DNA of 64,000 nt from NCBI RefSeq assembly GCF_043678055.1, contig NZ_JBHEQA010000003.1:124001-188000 (forward strand), written 5' to 3'. This DNA comes from Spongiimicrobium salis. GTDB lineage: Bacteria; Bacteroidota; Bacteroidia; Flavobacteriales; Flavobacteriaceae. This document shows positions 17,730 through 26,266 of this stretch, one piece after another. The notes under the pieces were generated by a model. The model was not told where the DNA came from, searched no databases, and worked only from the letters and a program-made list of their open reading frames with translations. The position numbers and the translations under genes were made by a program. The number at the start of each line of letters is the position of its first letter. Position 1 is the first letter of the stretch.

Positions 17730-18594
17730 GTTTAAAAAACAACGGGAACTAGGAGAAATCATCTCGGATACTTTTGCCTTTATTCGCGTACAATTCAAAC
17801 CTTTTTTTAAAGCTTTCTTTACTATTGTTGGCCCCTATTTGTTGGCTATGCTCATTTGTTTGAGCTTTTATCTATATATCATAGGAGATCAATTTAACTT
17901 TATTGATGCTCAATATTCAGATAGCGTTCCCAATTTGTTTATGGTCTTTCTTGTAGCGCTCCTCTATATCATATCCATAGTTGCAGTATATACCATATCG
18001 CAGTCTACGGTACTTCACTATATTAAATCCTATGCCGCTTCCAACGGCCAGGTAGACATGAATGAAGTGCGGCGCAACGTCTATAAATCGTTTTGGAGTT
18101 TCATTGGTTTGGGCATCTTGGTAGGCTTATCTGTAGGTGTGGGACTTTTATTTTGTCTTATTCCCGGTATCTATTTGTATGTACCCTTATCGTTGGCTTT
18201 TAGTATTCTGGTATTTACCAATAAAGATGTCATGGATAGCTATAGCTATAGTTTTACCTTGGTGAAGGATGAATGGTGGATGACTTTTGCTGCCTTATTT
18301 GTGGTGGGAATTATTGTTACCGTGGCGTCCTATGCTTTTGCTTTACCTGCATCTATCTATAGTTTGGTCAGCACAGGAATATCTTCTGGGGAAATAGATA
18401 TTGAATCCTTCTCGAATCCCACGGCCGACCCTATTCAAATTTTACTACAAATCGTTTCCACGGTAGCGCAGTTTATGCTCAATTTGATTACTATTGTTGC
18501 AGGCTGCCTAATTTACTTCAATCTCAATGAGAAAAAGAATTTTACAGGGACTTATGAGCGTATTAAAAATTTAGGAAGCACTACCGATCAATAA
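17710..18594 (+). CDS. Multi-pass membrane protein of the MoxR operon
   Basis: A 294-residue protein with a short cytosolic lead (FKKQRELGEIISDTFAFIR) and six predicted helices, arranged as pairs. The motif GLLFCLIPGIYLYVPLSLAF is like that in glycerophosphoryl diester phosphodiesterase-type membrane domains and DUF4013-like proteins. Its ATG lies inside the end of the SpoIIM-like gene and it ends 2 bases before the DUF4129 gene. No enzymatic residues are recognised. Its repeated place between SpoIIM-like and DUF4129 proteins in related genomes suggests a structural part of the same complex. Confidence 0.7.
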   Translation: MTENYIEFKKQRELGEIISDTFAFIRVQFKPFFKAFFTIVGPYLLAMLICLSFYLYIIGDQFNFIDAQYSDSVPNLFMVFLVALLYIISIVAVYTISQSTVLHYIKSYAASNGQVDMNEVRRNVYKSFWSFIGLGILVGLSVGVGLLFCLIPGIYLYVPLSLAFSILVFTNKDVMDSYSYSFTLVKDEWWMTFAALFVVGIIVTVASYAFALPASIYSLVSTGISSGEIDIESFSNPTADPIQILLQIVSTVAQFMLNLITIVAGCLIYFNLNEKKNFTGTYERIKNLGSTTDQ

Positions 18595-18596
18595 AA

Positions 18597-19337
18597 ATGT
18601 ATAAAATACTTCTTTGTTTCTTATTTTTTAACCTACCTATGGCATGGGCAAATATCCCTCAGGATTCCACTGGGGTGCGTTATGATGATGCTCCCATAAC
18701 CTTACAGGAAATCAATGAAGAAGATCTTAGCGCCTATAGGGACGATCCCAAATTTGATTATGAACCGGTACAACATGAAGATTCCCTTTGGAATGATATC
18801 AAGAATTGGTTTCTGAACCTTCTTGCCGAATTCTTTCAATGGTTGTTTGGTGTAGAGGAAGCTGCCGGTGCCTTGGCAATATTTCTGCGTATTATCCCCT
18901 ATGTGCTTTTGGGGCTTTTAATTTATCTGTTGATTCGTTTTTTCATAAAAGCCAATTCCAGGGCAATGCTTCATTCCCAAAAAAACCAGAGTGTCGTTGG
19001 CATGTCCGAAGAAGAAAATATCATCAAAAATGAAAATATCCATGAGCTCATTAAAAATGCCATTGCCGCCGGAGATTACCGGTTAGCCATACGCTATTAT
19101 TACTTATCTATTTTAAAATTGATGAGCCATAAAGAATACATTGCGTGGGAGATGCAAAAAACCAATGATGACTATATCAAGGAATTAAAAGAAACGGATT
19201 TTAAGCAATCTTTTGCCAGAATCACCCATCTTTATGATTACATCTGGTACGGAAGTTTCGCTATTGACGAATCCAAATTTCGAAAAGCGGAAATCGCTTT
19301 TTCCGAATTGCAAAAAGCTATCGATAATCATGGGTAA
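18597..19337 (+). CDS. DUF4129 membrane protein
   Basis: A 246-residue protein with an N-terminal signal or helix (about 1-19), a periplasmic stretch rich in Asp/Glu, a membrane helix near 100-121, and a cytosolic C-terminal DUF4129 domain with NAIAAGDYRLAIRYYYLSIL, MQKTNDDYIKELK and YDYIWYG. DUF4129 in other bacteria occurs fused to transglutaminase or next to MoxR ATPases, which matches the neighbours. It overlaps the DUF4350 gene by 8 bases. Function is not known biochemically. Confidence 0.85.
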   Translation: MYKILLCFLFFNLPMAWANIPQDSTGVRYDDAPITLQEINEEDLSAYRDDPKFDYEPVQHEDSLWNDIKNWFLNLLAEFFQWLFGVEEAAGALAIFLRIIPYVLLGLLIYLLIRFFIKANSRAMLHSQKNQSVVGMSEEENIIKNENIHELIKNAIAAGDYRLAIRYYYLSILKLMSHKEYIAWEMQKTNDDYIKELKETDFKQSFARITHLYDYIWYGSFAIDESKFRKAEIAFSELQKAIDNHG

Positions 19338-20547
19338 ACGAGGACTTATATATATCATCTTGGGAAGTATCGCCATTGGGGGGATATTGCTTATGGAATA
19401 CACCAAACCCAAGAAAATTAATTGGTTTCCTTCCTTTGCTTCCCACCACAAAATCCCTTTTGGGACCTATGTATTCAATCAGTTGATCGAAAAAAAATTC
19501 GATGAACGTGTAAGACAGGTCAGCAGACCTCCTTACGAGTTTTTAAATAATTCAGAGGATATCCGGGGAACCTATATCTTTATTAATCAATCTGTTCAAT
19601 TTGGTGATGCCGAATTGCAGTCGTTATTGGATTGGACTTCAAAAGGCAATACCCTATTCATTGCATCGGAAGGTTTTGAAGAGAATTTTATGGATGCCCT
19701 AGGCACAGATACGCGTATACTCTATGGGGATGATGGCATTGCCCACAATTATGTACACCAGTTGGTGCACCCGGAATTGAACCCAAATAGATCCTACTCC
19801 TTTGAAAAGGATTACAGCGTTACATATTTTAGTGAAATAGACACTGCAAAAACAACTATTCTAGGGGTTGTAGATAGCCAGCCTAAAGACAGTTTGGTCA
19901 CTAAAACACACTACAACGGTATAGAACAAGAATATGGAGAAGGCAAAATTATCCTATCTACTTTTCCCAAGGCATTTACAAATTACTTTATCCTTAAGGA
20001 GGATAATAAAGATTATACTGCCGGACTTCTCTCTTATGTGGAGAATTCTGGAACCATTTATATGGATAATTATTACAAAGCAGGAAAAAGCTTTTACAGC
20101 TCGCCCATGTATATTTTTCTAAATAACAGAGAGTTAAAATGGGCCTATTATATGGCACTGATCGGGGTAGTTTTTTATGTGATTTTTGAGGGAAAACGCA
20201 AGCAGCGTGCTATTCCTGTGGTAAAGCCATTAAAAAACCAGACGTTGGCCTTTAGTAGAACTATAGCCGATATGTATTTTGAAAAAGGGGAACAAAAAGA
20301 AATCGCGGATTTTAAAATTGAATATTTTTTGGAGTTCATCCGTTCGCGATTTTACCTAAGCACGGTACATATTGATCAACGCTTTTATCAGAATCTGGCC
20401 TCACGAAGCAATCATTCCGTGGAAGAGATAGAAACCCTATTTTCTTTTCTTATTAGCATAAAGAACAGTAAACAAGTGAGTGACGCCAATCTAAAAAAAC
20501 TAAATACTTTCATCGAAAAATTTAAAGCGAAAGCCAATGGAAAATAA
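19330..20547 (+). CDS. DUF4350 membrane-anchored protein
   Basis: About 405 residues. The frame is open upstream to 19213, but the ATG at 19330 is preferred: it starts MGKRGLIYIILGSIAIGGIL, a proper membrane anchor, and overlaps the previous stop by 8 bases like the other joints of this operon. A DUF4350 domain, with a class I amidotransferase-like Rossmann fold, spans about residues 40-225 and contains the block GNTLFIASEGFEENFMDALG. A second helix (about 270-290) is followed by a cytosolic helical tail that ends 11 bases inside the MoxR gene. Confidence 0.82.
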   Translation: MGKRGLIYIILGSIAIGGILLMEYTKPKKINWFPSFASHHKIPFGTYVFNQLIEKKFDERVRQVSRPPYEFLNNSEDIRGTYIFINQSVQFGDAELQSLLDWTSKGNTLFIASEGFEENFMDALGTDTRILYGDDGIAHNYVHQLVHPELNPNRSYSFEKDYSVTYFSEIDTAKTTILGVVDSQPKDSLVTKTHYNGIEQEYGEGKIILSTFPKAFTNYFILKEDNKDYTAGLLSYVENSGTIYMDNYYKAGKSFYSSPMYIFLNNRELKWAYYMALIGVVFYVIFEGKRKQRAIPVVKPLKNQTLAFSRTIADMYFEKGEQKEIADFKIEYFLEFIRSRFYLSTVHIDQRFYQNLASRSNHSVEEIETLFSFLISIKNSKQVSDANLKKLNTFIEKFKAKANGK

Positions 20548-21520
20548 TGATATAAATTTTGATAATAGAATCCCACTCGAAGAATTAAAACAGGCGGTAT
20601 CGGGAATAAAATCAGAATTGGCCAAAGTAATCATTGGTCAGGAAAATTTTATAGAACTGCTCATTGTCTCTCTTCTTGTAGATGGACATGTACTTATTGA
20701 AGGTGTCCCTGGAGTGGCCAAAACAATAACGGCAAAATTATTTTCCAAAACCTTAAAAACCGATTTTGGCCGGATTCAATTTACCCCGGACCTTATGCCA
20801 AGTGATATTCTGGGAACTTCCATTTTTAATTTGAAGACTTCGGAATTTGAATTTAAAAAAGGTCCTATATTTTCTAATATTATCCTTATTGATGAAATTA
20901 ACAGAGCGCCCGCTAAAACCCAAGCAGCCTTGTTTGAAACTATGGAGGAGACGCAAGCTACTATTGACGGTACAACCTACCAAATGGGGGTTCCATTCAT
21001 GGTTTTGGCCACACAAAATCCAATAGAACAAGAAGGTACCTATGCACTTCCGGAAGCACAATTGGATCGTTTTCTCTTTAAAATAAAAGTAGACTACCCT
21101 TCTTTGGAAGAAGAAATACAGATCATACAAACGCATCATGAAAGGAGGGGGCAAAAGCCGCAACAGATGGTAGATAGTATCCTGACACCAGAAAAACTGG
21201 ACTTTTATAAGCAAAAAATCCAGGCCATCATTGTAGAGGAAAAAATCGTGCGATACATTGCCGAAGTTATCGCAAAAACAAGAAATCATCCGCATCTTTA
21301 TTTAGGGGGCTCCCCAAGAGCATCCATTGCAACTTTAAATGCCTCAAAAGCATATGCAGCAATTCATGGACGCGATTTTGTAATCCCTGAAGATGTAAAA
21401 AAAGTATTGAATCCGGTCTTGAATCATAGGGTTATCTTAACTCCAGAACGTGAAATGGAAGGAATGACCACCGAAAGTGTGATCAACATGATTATGGAAT
21501 CTGTTGAAATCCCAAGATAA
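20537..21520 (+). CDS. MoxR-family AAA+ ATPase
   Basis: A 327-residue cytosolic AAA+ chaperone. Walker A is GVPGVAKT (about residues 58-65), Walker B is IILIDEINRAP, sensor 1 is FMVLATQNPIEQEGTYALPE, and arginine fingers lie in LPEAQLDRFLFK; the C-terminal lid runs from about 220. MoxR proteins work with partners having VWA-like domains to mature or activate complexes, and here the DUF58 protein encoded 6 bases downstream is the expected partner. The ATPase is the likely engine of the whole 16.7-22.9 kb operon; its client is unknown. Confidence 0.93.
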   Translation: MENNDINFDNRIPLEELKQAVSGIKSELAKVIIGQENFIELLIVSLLVDGHVLIEGVPGVAKTITAKLFSKTLKTDFGRIQFTPDLMPSDILGTSIFNLKTSEFEFKKGPIFSNIILIDEINRAPAKTQAALFETMEETQATIDGTTYQMGVPFMVLATQNPIEQEGTYALPEAQLDRFLFKIKVDYPSLEEEIQIIQTHHERRGQKPQQMVDSILTPEKLDFYKQKIQAIIVEEKIVRYIAEVIAKTRNHPHLYLGGSPRASIATLNASKAYAAIHGRDFVIPEDVKKVLNPVLNHRVILTPEREMEGMTTESVINMIMESVEIPR

Positions 21521-21526
21521 AAGCCT

Positions 21527-22858
21527 ATGCGTTTTTTAAAGTCTTTTTACATACATACGGCTTTCTTTAGATATATTGGGATACTCTCCGCTACCTTTGT
21601 TCTCTCGTATTGGATGCCCGTGCTCTACCCCATTGCATGGTTATTGAGTTTCTTGCTATTGGCCCTGTTTCTATTTGATAGTTATGTATTATATGCCATA
21701 AAAGAAGGCATTAAAGCAAAACGTCTGCTGCCGCAGAAGTTGTCCAATAGTGATCAAAATAAGATTCATATCACATGTACTTCTAAATACCCTTTTAAAG
21801 CATCCATTGTGCTTATCGACGAGCTTCCAATTCAATTCCAGAAACGGGATCTAGCGTACCAAGCGCAATTGATCAAGGGAGAGCCTTACCATTTTAAATA
21901 TATGGTTAGGCCTGTGGAACGCGGAGAATACTTCTTTGGAAACCTCAATATCTACGTTTCTACACCTTTGCGTATTGCCAAGCGGAGATATACCTTTCAA
22001 AAAGATGAAATGGTTCCTGTATATCCGTCCATCATTCAAATGCAACAATTTGATTTTCTGGCCATCAGTAATAAACTCACCGAGATTGGCTTAAAAAAGA
22101 TTCGCCGTATTGGAAATACCCAGGAATTTGAACAAATCAAGGAGTATATTAAAGGAGATGACTTTAAGACCATCAATTGGAAGGCTACAGCCAAAAAAAA
22201 TCAATTGATGGTAAACCAATATCAAGATGAGCGCTCTCAGCCCATCTACTCCGTAATTGATACAGGTCGTGTCATGAAGATGCCTTTTAACGGCCTAAAA
22301 TTATTGGATTATGCCATCAACTCCACCTTGGCTTTTTCCAATGTTGCTCTAAAACGCAATGACAAAACCGGAATGCTTACCTTCTCCAAAACGATAGAAG
22401 CTTTCCTTCCAGCCCTGCAAAAGTTGACGTATTTGAATACTATTATGGAAAAGTTGTACAACATTACCACAGAATATACCGATTCTGATTTTGGTCTGCT
22501 GTATGCGCATATTAAGCGAAAAATAAATCATAGAAGTTTGCTCCTTTTTTATACAAATTTTGAGCATATTTCTGCTTTAAAACGACAGCTTCCCTACTTA
22601 ACAGCTATTGCAAAAAAACATGTTCTGGTGGTTATTTTCTTTGAGAATACAGAATTGGAAGCATTAATCTCTACAGATGCTGAAGATTTACAGGCCATTT
22701 ACCATAAAACCATAGGAGAAAAATTTTCCCATGAGAAACGATTGATGCAAAAAGAACTGCAACGTTATGGAATTCAAACGATATTGACCAAGCCAGAAAA
22801 TCTCACCATCAATACCATCAATAAGTATCTGGAGATAAAGGCAAGAGGTTTACTTTAA
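21527..22858 (+). CDS. DUF58 protein (MoxR partner)
   Basis: A 443-residue protein with one or two N-terminal membrane helices (about 13-60), a beta-rich middle region, and a C-terminal DUF58/VWA-like part with IKEYIKGDDFKTINWKATAK, the family signature (GDDxRxINWxxTA), followed by QPIYSVIDTGRVM in the place of a VWA metal-binding strand. It is the last gene of the MoxR operon, 6 bases after the ATPase. It is expected to be membrane-bound with the VWA-like domain in the cytosol, where MoxR can act on it. Confidence 0.9.
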   Translation: MRFLKSFYIHTAFFRYIGILSATFVLSYWMPVLYPIAWLLSFLLLALFLFDSYVLYAIKEGIKAKRLLPQKLSNSDQNKIHITCTSKYPFKASIVLIDELPIQFQKRDLAYQAQLIKGEPYHFKYMVRPVERGEYFFGNLNIYVSTPLRIAKRRYTFQKDEMVPVYPSIIQMQQFDFLAISNKLTEIGLKKIRRIGNTQEFEQIKEYIKGDDFKTINWKATAKKNQLMVNQYQDERSQPIYSVIDTGRVMKMPFNGLKLLDYAINSTLAFSNVALKRNDKTGMLTFSKTIEAFLPALQKLTYLNTIMEKLYNITTEYTDSDFGLLYAHIKRKINHRSLLLFYTNFEHISALKRQLPYLTAIAKKHVLVVIFFENTELEALISTDAEDLQAIYHKTIGEKFSHEKRLMQKELQRYGIQTILTKPENLTINTINKYLEIKARGLL

Positions 22859-22889
22859 TCCGTGTATTGTAGCTACACCCTTATGGCTT

Positions 22890-23615
22890 TTATTTTGCCA
22901 CGAGCTTCTTGACTTCTTGTTCCAAGAAAAAATCAAAGAACACATTTACCGTATCAAAAGTGGGGCCTTCCAACACTAGGGCATCCACATCTATATTATT
23001 TTTGGAGATGAACTTTCTATCTTGTAAAAAATAGTCATTCCCATCCGTCCTATTAAACTCTGGATGGAATTGAGCGCCCAAAATTTGAGCCTCAAAATTC
23101 ACATAAGCTTGTACCTCACTGTGGGCATTGCTCGCTAAAAGTTGTGACCCCTGCAGCAACTCCGTTACCTCATCAAAATGGTGCTGCCAAACTTTTTCTT
23201 CTTCACCCACTCCCAATAATTCTTTGCCAACTTCGGAAAAGAAAACCTTTCCCCATCCTACTTCAAATCCATTGGGTGAAGATCGTACAGCTTGATCTCC
23301 GACCAATGCTTTGCATACCAATTGATGTCCGTAACAAATTCCCATTTGCCATAAGCCTTTAGCCTGGGCCGCTCTTATATAGTCTACAGCCTTAGCCGTA
23401 AAAGGGGCCTCCTCGTTAATGGAAAGTGCAGAACCTGTATGGATAATATGGGTAAAATCCTGTTGTATCATATCATTTGGAAAAGATGCCGCAGTATCTA
23501 TGAAGAAAGAAGAGACTTTAACGCCTTTATCCGACAATCCCTTTCGAATCACCTGGGTTTCTTTTCTATCTACCGAATAATCTAATATCAATACGCTTTT
23601 ATGTTCTAATTTCAC
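22890..23615 (-). CDS. Class I glutamine amidotransferase (GMP synthase-like domain)
   Basis: About 241 residues, a stand-alone class I glutamine amidotransferase. The nucleophile elbow is MGICYGHQLV and the His/Glu pair is in LGAQFHPEFN. Such proteins act as gamma-glutamyl or amide hydrolases on unknown small molecules, and no synthetase partner is adjacent. The frame is open to an ATG at 23699, but that segment contains a terminator hairpin (23685-23716) and a promoter box (23646-23653). The GTG at 23615, followed by KLEHKSVLILDY, is therefore taken as the start; a TTG at 23648 is a weaker alternative. Confidence 0.78.
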   Translation of the reverse strand: MKLEHKSVLILDYSVDRKETQVIRKGLSDKGVKVSSFFIDTAASFPNDMIQQDFTHIIHTGSALSINEEAPFTAKAVDYIRAAQAKGLWQMGICYGHQLVCKALVGDQAVRSSPNGFEVGWGKVFFSEVGKELLGVGEEEKVWQHHFDEVTELLQGSQLLASNAHSEVQAYVNFEAQILGAQFHPEFNRTDGNDYFLQDRKFISKNNIDVDALVLEGPTFDTVNVFFDFFLEQEVKKLVAK

Positions 23616-23645
23616 CGTCTTTTGTTCTTCTATTTCCCTAGTCTT

Positions 23646-23653
23646 CAAAGATA
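23646..23653 (-). promoter_or_regulatory. -7 promoter box for the amidotransferase gene
   Basis: Minus strand TATCTTTG is an exact TAnnTTTG match lying 30 bases upstream of the GTG at 23615. It decides the start: it falls inside the longest possible reading frame. Confidence 0.5.
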
Positions 23654-23684
23654 CATTATGTCCTTTACATCCCGCATAAAAGAA

Positions 23685-23716
23685 AAAGACCTTTAACATA
23701 AATTAAAGGTCTTTTA
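23685..23716 (-). terminator. Rho-independent terminator
   Basis: Minus strand AAAAGACCTTTAA pairs perfectly with TTAAAGGTCTTTT across a 5- to 6-base loop and runs on into a T-rich tract. It lies 19 bases after the TAA of the gene remnant at 23735 and ahead of the amidotransferase promoter. Confidence 0.7.
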
Positions 23717-23734
23717 GTGCAAAGAAATGCTTTC

Positions 23735-23845
23735 TTAGTTGGCAGCACCTAAAGAAGGGGTAGCTTCGGACCAATCTCCGGAGGTATTTCCATCCCCATC
23801 AAAAACAATACTTGTTCCTACCGCATTTAAGGAAACAAAATCATT
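23735..23845 (-). pseudogene. C-terminal remnant of a secreted (lamin-tail-like) protein
   Basis: A 36-codon open stretch ends in TAA at 23735 and reads, in part, NAVGTSIVFDGDGNTSGDW and SEATPSLGAAN. This style of ending (a Gly/Asp-rich strand, then TPSxGxAN) is that of lamin-tail-domain secreted proteins of Bacteroidota. A TGA stands in frame just upstream (23846-23848) and no start is available. The stretch is only 38 bases from the nitronate monooxygenase stop, so the rest of the gene is missing. A good terminator still follows it. The family label is from memory of such endings and is tentative. Confidence 0.4.
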
Positions 23846-23882
23846 TCATGTCCAGATTCCTGCCGCAGTAGGTCTGCACAGA

Positions 23883-24824
23883 TTACCATTGCGGCAGATT
23901 GTTTTTGGCCAGTTCAAATTCTTGGATCATATCCTTAACGATGGTTGCGGCAGGTTTAATACTATGAATTAGTGCGGATACTTGGCCAATTTCCAATTCA
24001 CCTTCTTCCATGTCTCCTTCAAACATTCCTTTTTTGGCCCGTGCGCGTCCCAAAACTGCCTTTAATTCTTCTACTCCTGCCCCATTGCTATAGGCTGCTT
24101 GAACATCCTGGAAGAATTTGTTTTTTAGCAAACGTACAGGCGCCAACTCTTTTAAGGTCAAATAGGTATCTCCTTCTCCCGCTTCCACGACTTTTTGTTT
24201 AAAGAGATTATGGGAAGATGCTTCATTACTTGCTACAAATCTACTTCCCACCTGCACGGCATCGGCCCCCAAAACCATCACGGCCAGCATAGCTTTTCCC
24301 GTAGCAATACCACCCGCCGCAATTAAAGGAATACGAATCTTCTCCTTTACGGCCGGAATCAAGGTCAATGTTGTGGTTTCGTCCCTTCCATTGTGGCCTC
24401 CTGCTTCAAAACCTTCGGCAACAATGGCATCAACACCAGCGGCTTCTGCTTTAAGCGCAAACTTTAAACTACTCACTACATGTACCACTGTAATTCCCTT
24501 TTCCTTCAAATAGGCCGTCCATGTTTTGGGATTGCCTGCAGAAGTAAATACAATTTTGACTTTTTCAGCAATTATAATATCCATCAATTGCTCAATATCC
24601 GGATACAACATCGGCACATTTACAGCGAAAGGACGATCGGTGGCTTCTTTACATTTCTGTATATGTTCTTTCAATATTTCAGGATACATGGATCCGGCAC
24701 CAATAATACCCAATCCACCGGCATTGGAAACCGCCGAGGCCAATCGCCAACCACTGGCCCAAATCATGCCTCCTTGAATAATGGGGTATTGTATATTAAA
24801 AAGTGAGGTTATTCTATTCTGCAT
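23883..24824 (-). CDS. Nitronate monooxygenase (NPD-like flavoprotein)
   Basis: A 313-residue FMN enzyme of the 2-nitropropane dioxygenase family, which oxidises alkyl nitronates such as propionate-3-nitronate; related members include FabK-type enoyl reductases. The TIM barrel begins NIQYPIIQGGMIWASGW. The conserved blocks are GGLGIIGAGS, VDAIVAEGFEAGGHNGRDE, PLIAAGGIATGKAM and VLGADAVQVGSRFVASNEA. The HNG motif and the EAGGH loop favour nitronate monooxygenase over FabK. It follows mnmA by 41 bases on the same strand. Its 3' end abuts a decayed gene end, perhaps a deletion junction. Confidence 0.87.
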   Translation of the reverse strand: MQNRITSLFNIQYPIIQGGMIWASGWRLASAVSNAGGLGIIGAGSMYPEILKEHIQKCKEATDRPFAVNVPMLYPDIEQLMDIIIAEKVKIVFTSAGNPKTWTAYLKEKGITVVHVVSSLKFALKAEAAGVDAIVAEGFEAGGHNGRDETTTLTLIPAVKEKIRIPLIAAGGIATGKAMLAVMVLGADAVQVGSRFVASNEASSHNLFKQKVVEAGEGDTYLTLKELAPVRLLKNKFFQDVQAAYSNGAGVEELKAVLGRARAKKGMFEGDMEEGELEIGQVSALIHSIKPAATIVKDMIQEFELAKNNLPQW

Positions 24825-24865
24825 ATGCTATAATCCTTGGGAAATTTTATATTCTTTCGTTTGTC

Positions 24866-26059
24866 TTATGAAATTACTCCAGAACCAAGAAGTTCATCAC
24901 CAAGATGCCATGCTACAAATTGACCTTCGGTAATTGCCGATTGGGGCTCTTCAAAATCTACATACAGTCCGTTATCCACTTTATACAGTGTTGCTTTTTG
25001 CAAAGGTTGTCGGTACCGTATTCGGGCCATGACTTCCATGGTCTCATCAACTTCCAGTGCCAAATCTTCACGAATCCAATGCAATTCATCATTTCCAACA
25101 AAGAGAGTTCTTCTGTATAGTCCGGGATGGCTTTTCCCTTGCCCGGTGTAAATCACATTTTCATCCACATCTGTGGCAATGACGAACAAAGGTTCCTTGG
25201 TGCCTCCAACATTCAAGCCTTTTCGCTGTCCGTTCGTAAAATAATGTGCGCCTTGGTGCTCTCCTACAATTTTTCCATCCGTTTGGCGATATCTTTGTTT
25301 TTCAGAAAAAAAAGTAAGTTCTTCCAATTTACTCTGGAAAGTAGTTTGCTTTTTTTGGTATTGTATGGCATTCGATGGTACTTCCACGATGACCCCTTTC
25401 TTTGGTTTTAATTGCTGTTGTAGGAACTCGGGCAATCGAACCTTACCAATAAAACAAAGGCCTTGGGAATCTTTTTTATCTGCAGTGATCAATTCATTCC
25501 GAGCCGCAATTTTTCGTACCTCGGGCTTCGTAAGTTCGCCAATAGGAAACAGGGTCTTTGCCAGTTGTTCTTGTGACAGCTGGCATAAAAAGTAAGATTG
25601 ATCTTTATTTCCATCAACTCCGGCCAGAAGTTGATAGGTAAGGCTTCCATCCTCATTCTTTATACTTCCCTTTCTACAATAATGTCCTGTAGCTACATAA
25701 TCTGCCCCCAATTGAAGGGCAATTTTCATAAAGACATCAAACTTGATCTCTCTGTTGCATAGGACATCAGGATTAGGCGTACGGCCCATTTCATATTCAC
25801 GAAACATATAATCTACAATGCGCTCCTTATAGACTTCGCTCAAATCTACGGTTTGAAAAGGAATACCTAATTTTTCCGCAACAATAAGTGCGTCATTGCT
25901 ATCTTCCAGCCATGGGCATTCGGAAGAAATGGTTACAGAATCATCATGCCAATTCTTCATAAAAAGGCCAATCACCTCATACCCTTGCTCTTTTAAGAGA
26001 TAGGCGGTAACACTAGAATCTACACCTCCGGAAAGCCCGACAACTACTTTTTTCATCAT
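24866..26059 (-). CDS. mnmA: tRNA-specific 2-thiouridylase MnmA
   Basis: This enzyme adds sulfur to uridine 34 of tRNAs for Lys, Glu and Gln. The 397-residue protein has the PP-loop GLSGGVDSSV at residues 8-17, the first catalytic cysteine in TPNPDVLCNREIKF, the second in DSQGLCFIGKVRLPEFL, and the C-terminal OB-like domain ending in LGSGVIS. All are standard. A promoter box lies 14 bases upstream of the ATG, and the nitronate monooxygenase gene follows, probably in the same transcript although unrelated in function. Confidence 0.96.
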   Translation of the reverse strand: MMKKVVVGLSGGVDSSVTAYLLKEQGYEVIGLFMKNWHDDSVTISSECPWLEDSNDALIVAEKLGIPFQTVDLSEVYKERIVDYMFREYEMGRTPNPDVLCNREIKFDVFMKIALQLGADYVATGHYCRKGSIKNEDGSLTYQLLAGVDGNKDQSYFLCQLSQEQLAKTLFPIGELTKPEVRKIAARNELITADKKDSQGLCFIGKVRLPEFLQQQLKPKKGVIVEVPSNAIQYQKKQTTFQSKLEELTFFSEKQRYRQTDGKIVGEHQGAHYFTNGQRKGLNVGGTKEPLFVIATDVDENVIYTGQGKSHPGLYRRTLFVGNDELHWIREDLALEVDETMEVMARIRYRQPLQKATLYKVDNGLYVDFEEPQSAITEGQFVAWHLGDELLGSGVIS

Positions 26060-26072
26060 TCAATTTAAAGTG

Positions 26073-26080
26073 CAAAAATA
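26073..26080 (-). promoter_or_regulatory. -7 promoter box for mnmA
   Basis: Minus strand TATTTTTG is an exact TAnnTTTG match, with a T-rich element (TTTCG) about 19 bases further upstream. It ends 13 bases before the mnmA ATG. Confidence 0.5.
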
Positions 26081-26266
26081 CAAAATTTAAGACGACGAAA
26101 TATCCATTCGCGCATATGAAAAACTATGGATTTGATAATATAAGTATCCATAACACCCTCCAGATTTAAAGTTTCTGTAACCTATTGTTAAGGATCATTT
26201 TATCCGTACGCTAAAATCAAGAAGTATTTTAGAAAAAAATTTGAGCACTAAAAAATCATACTTAAA

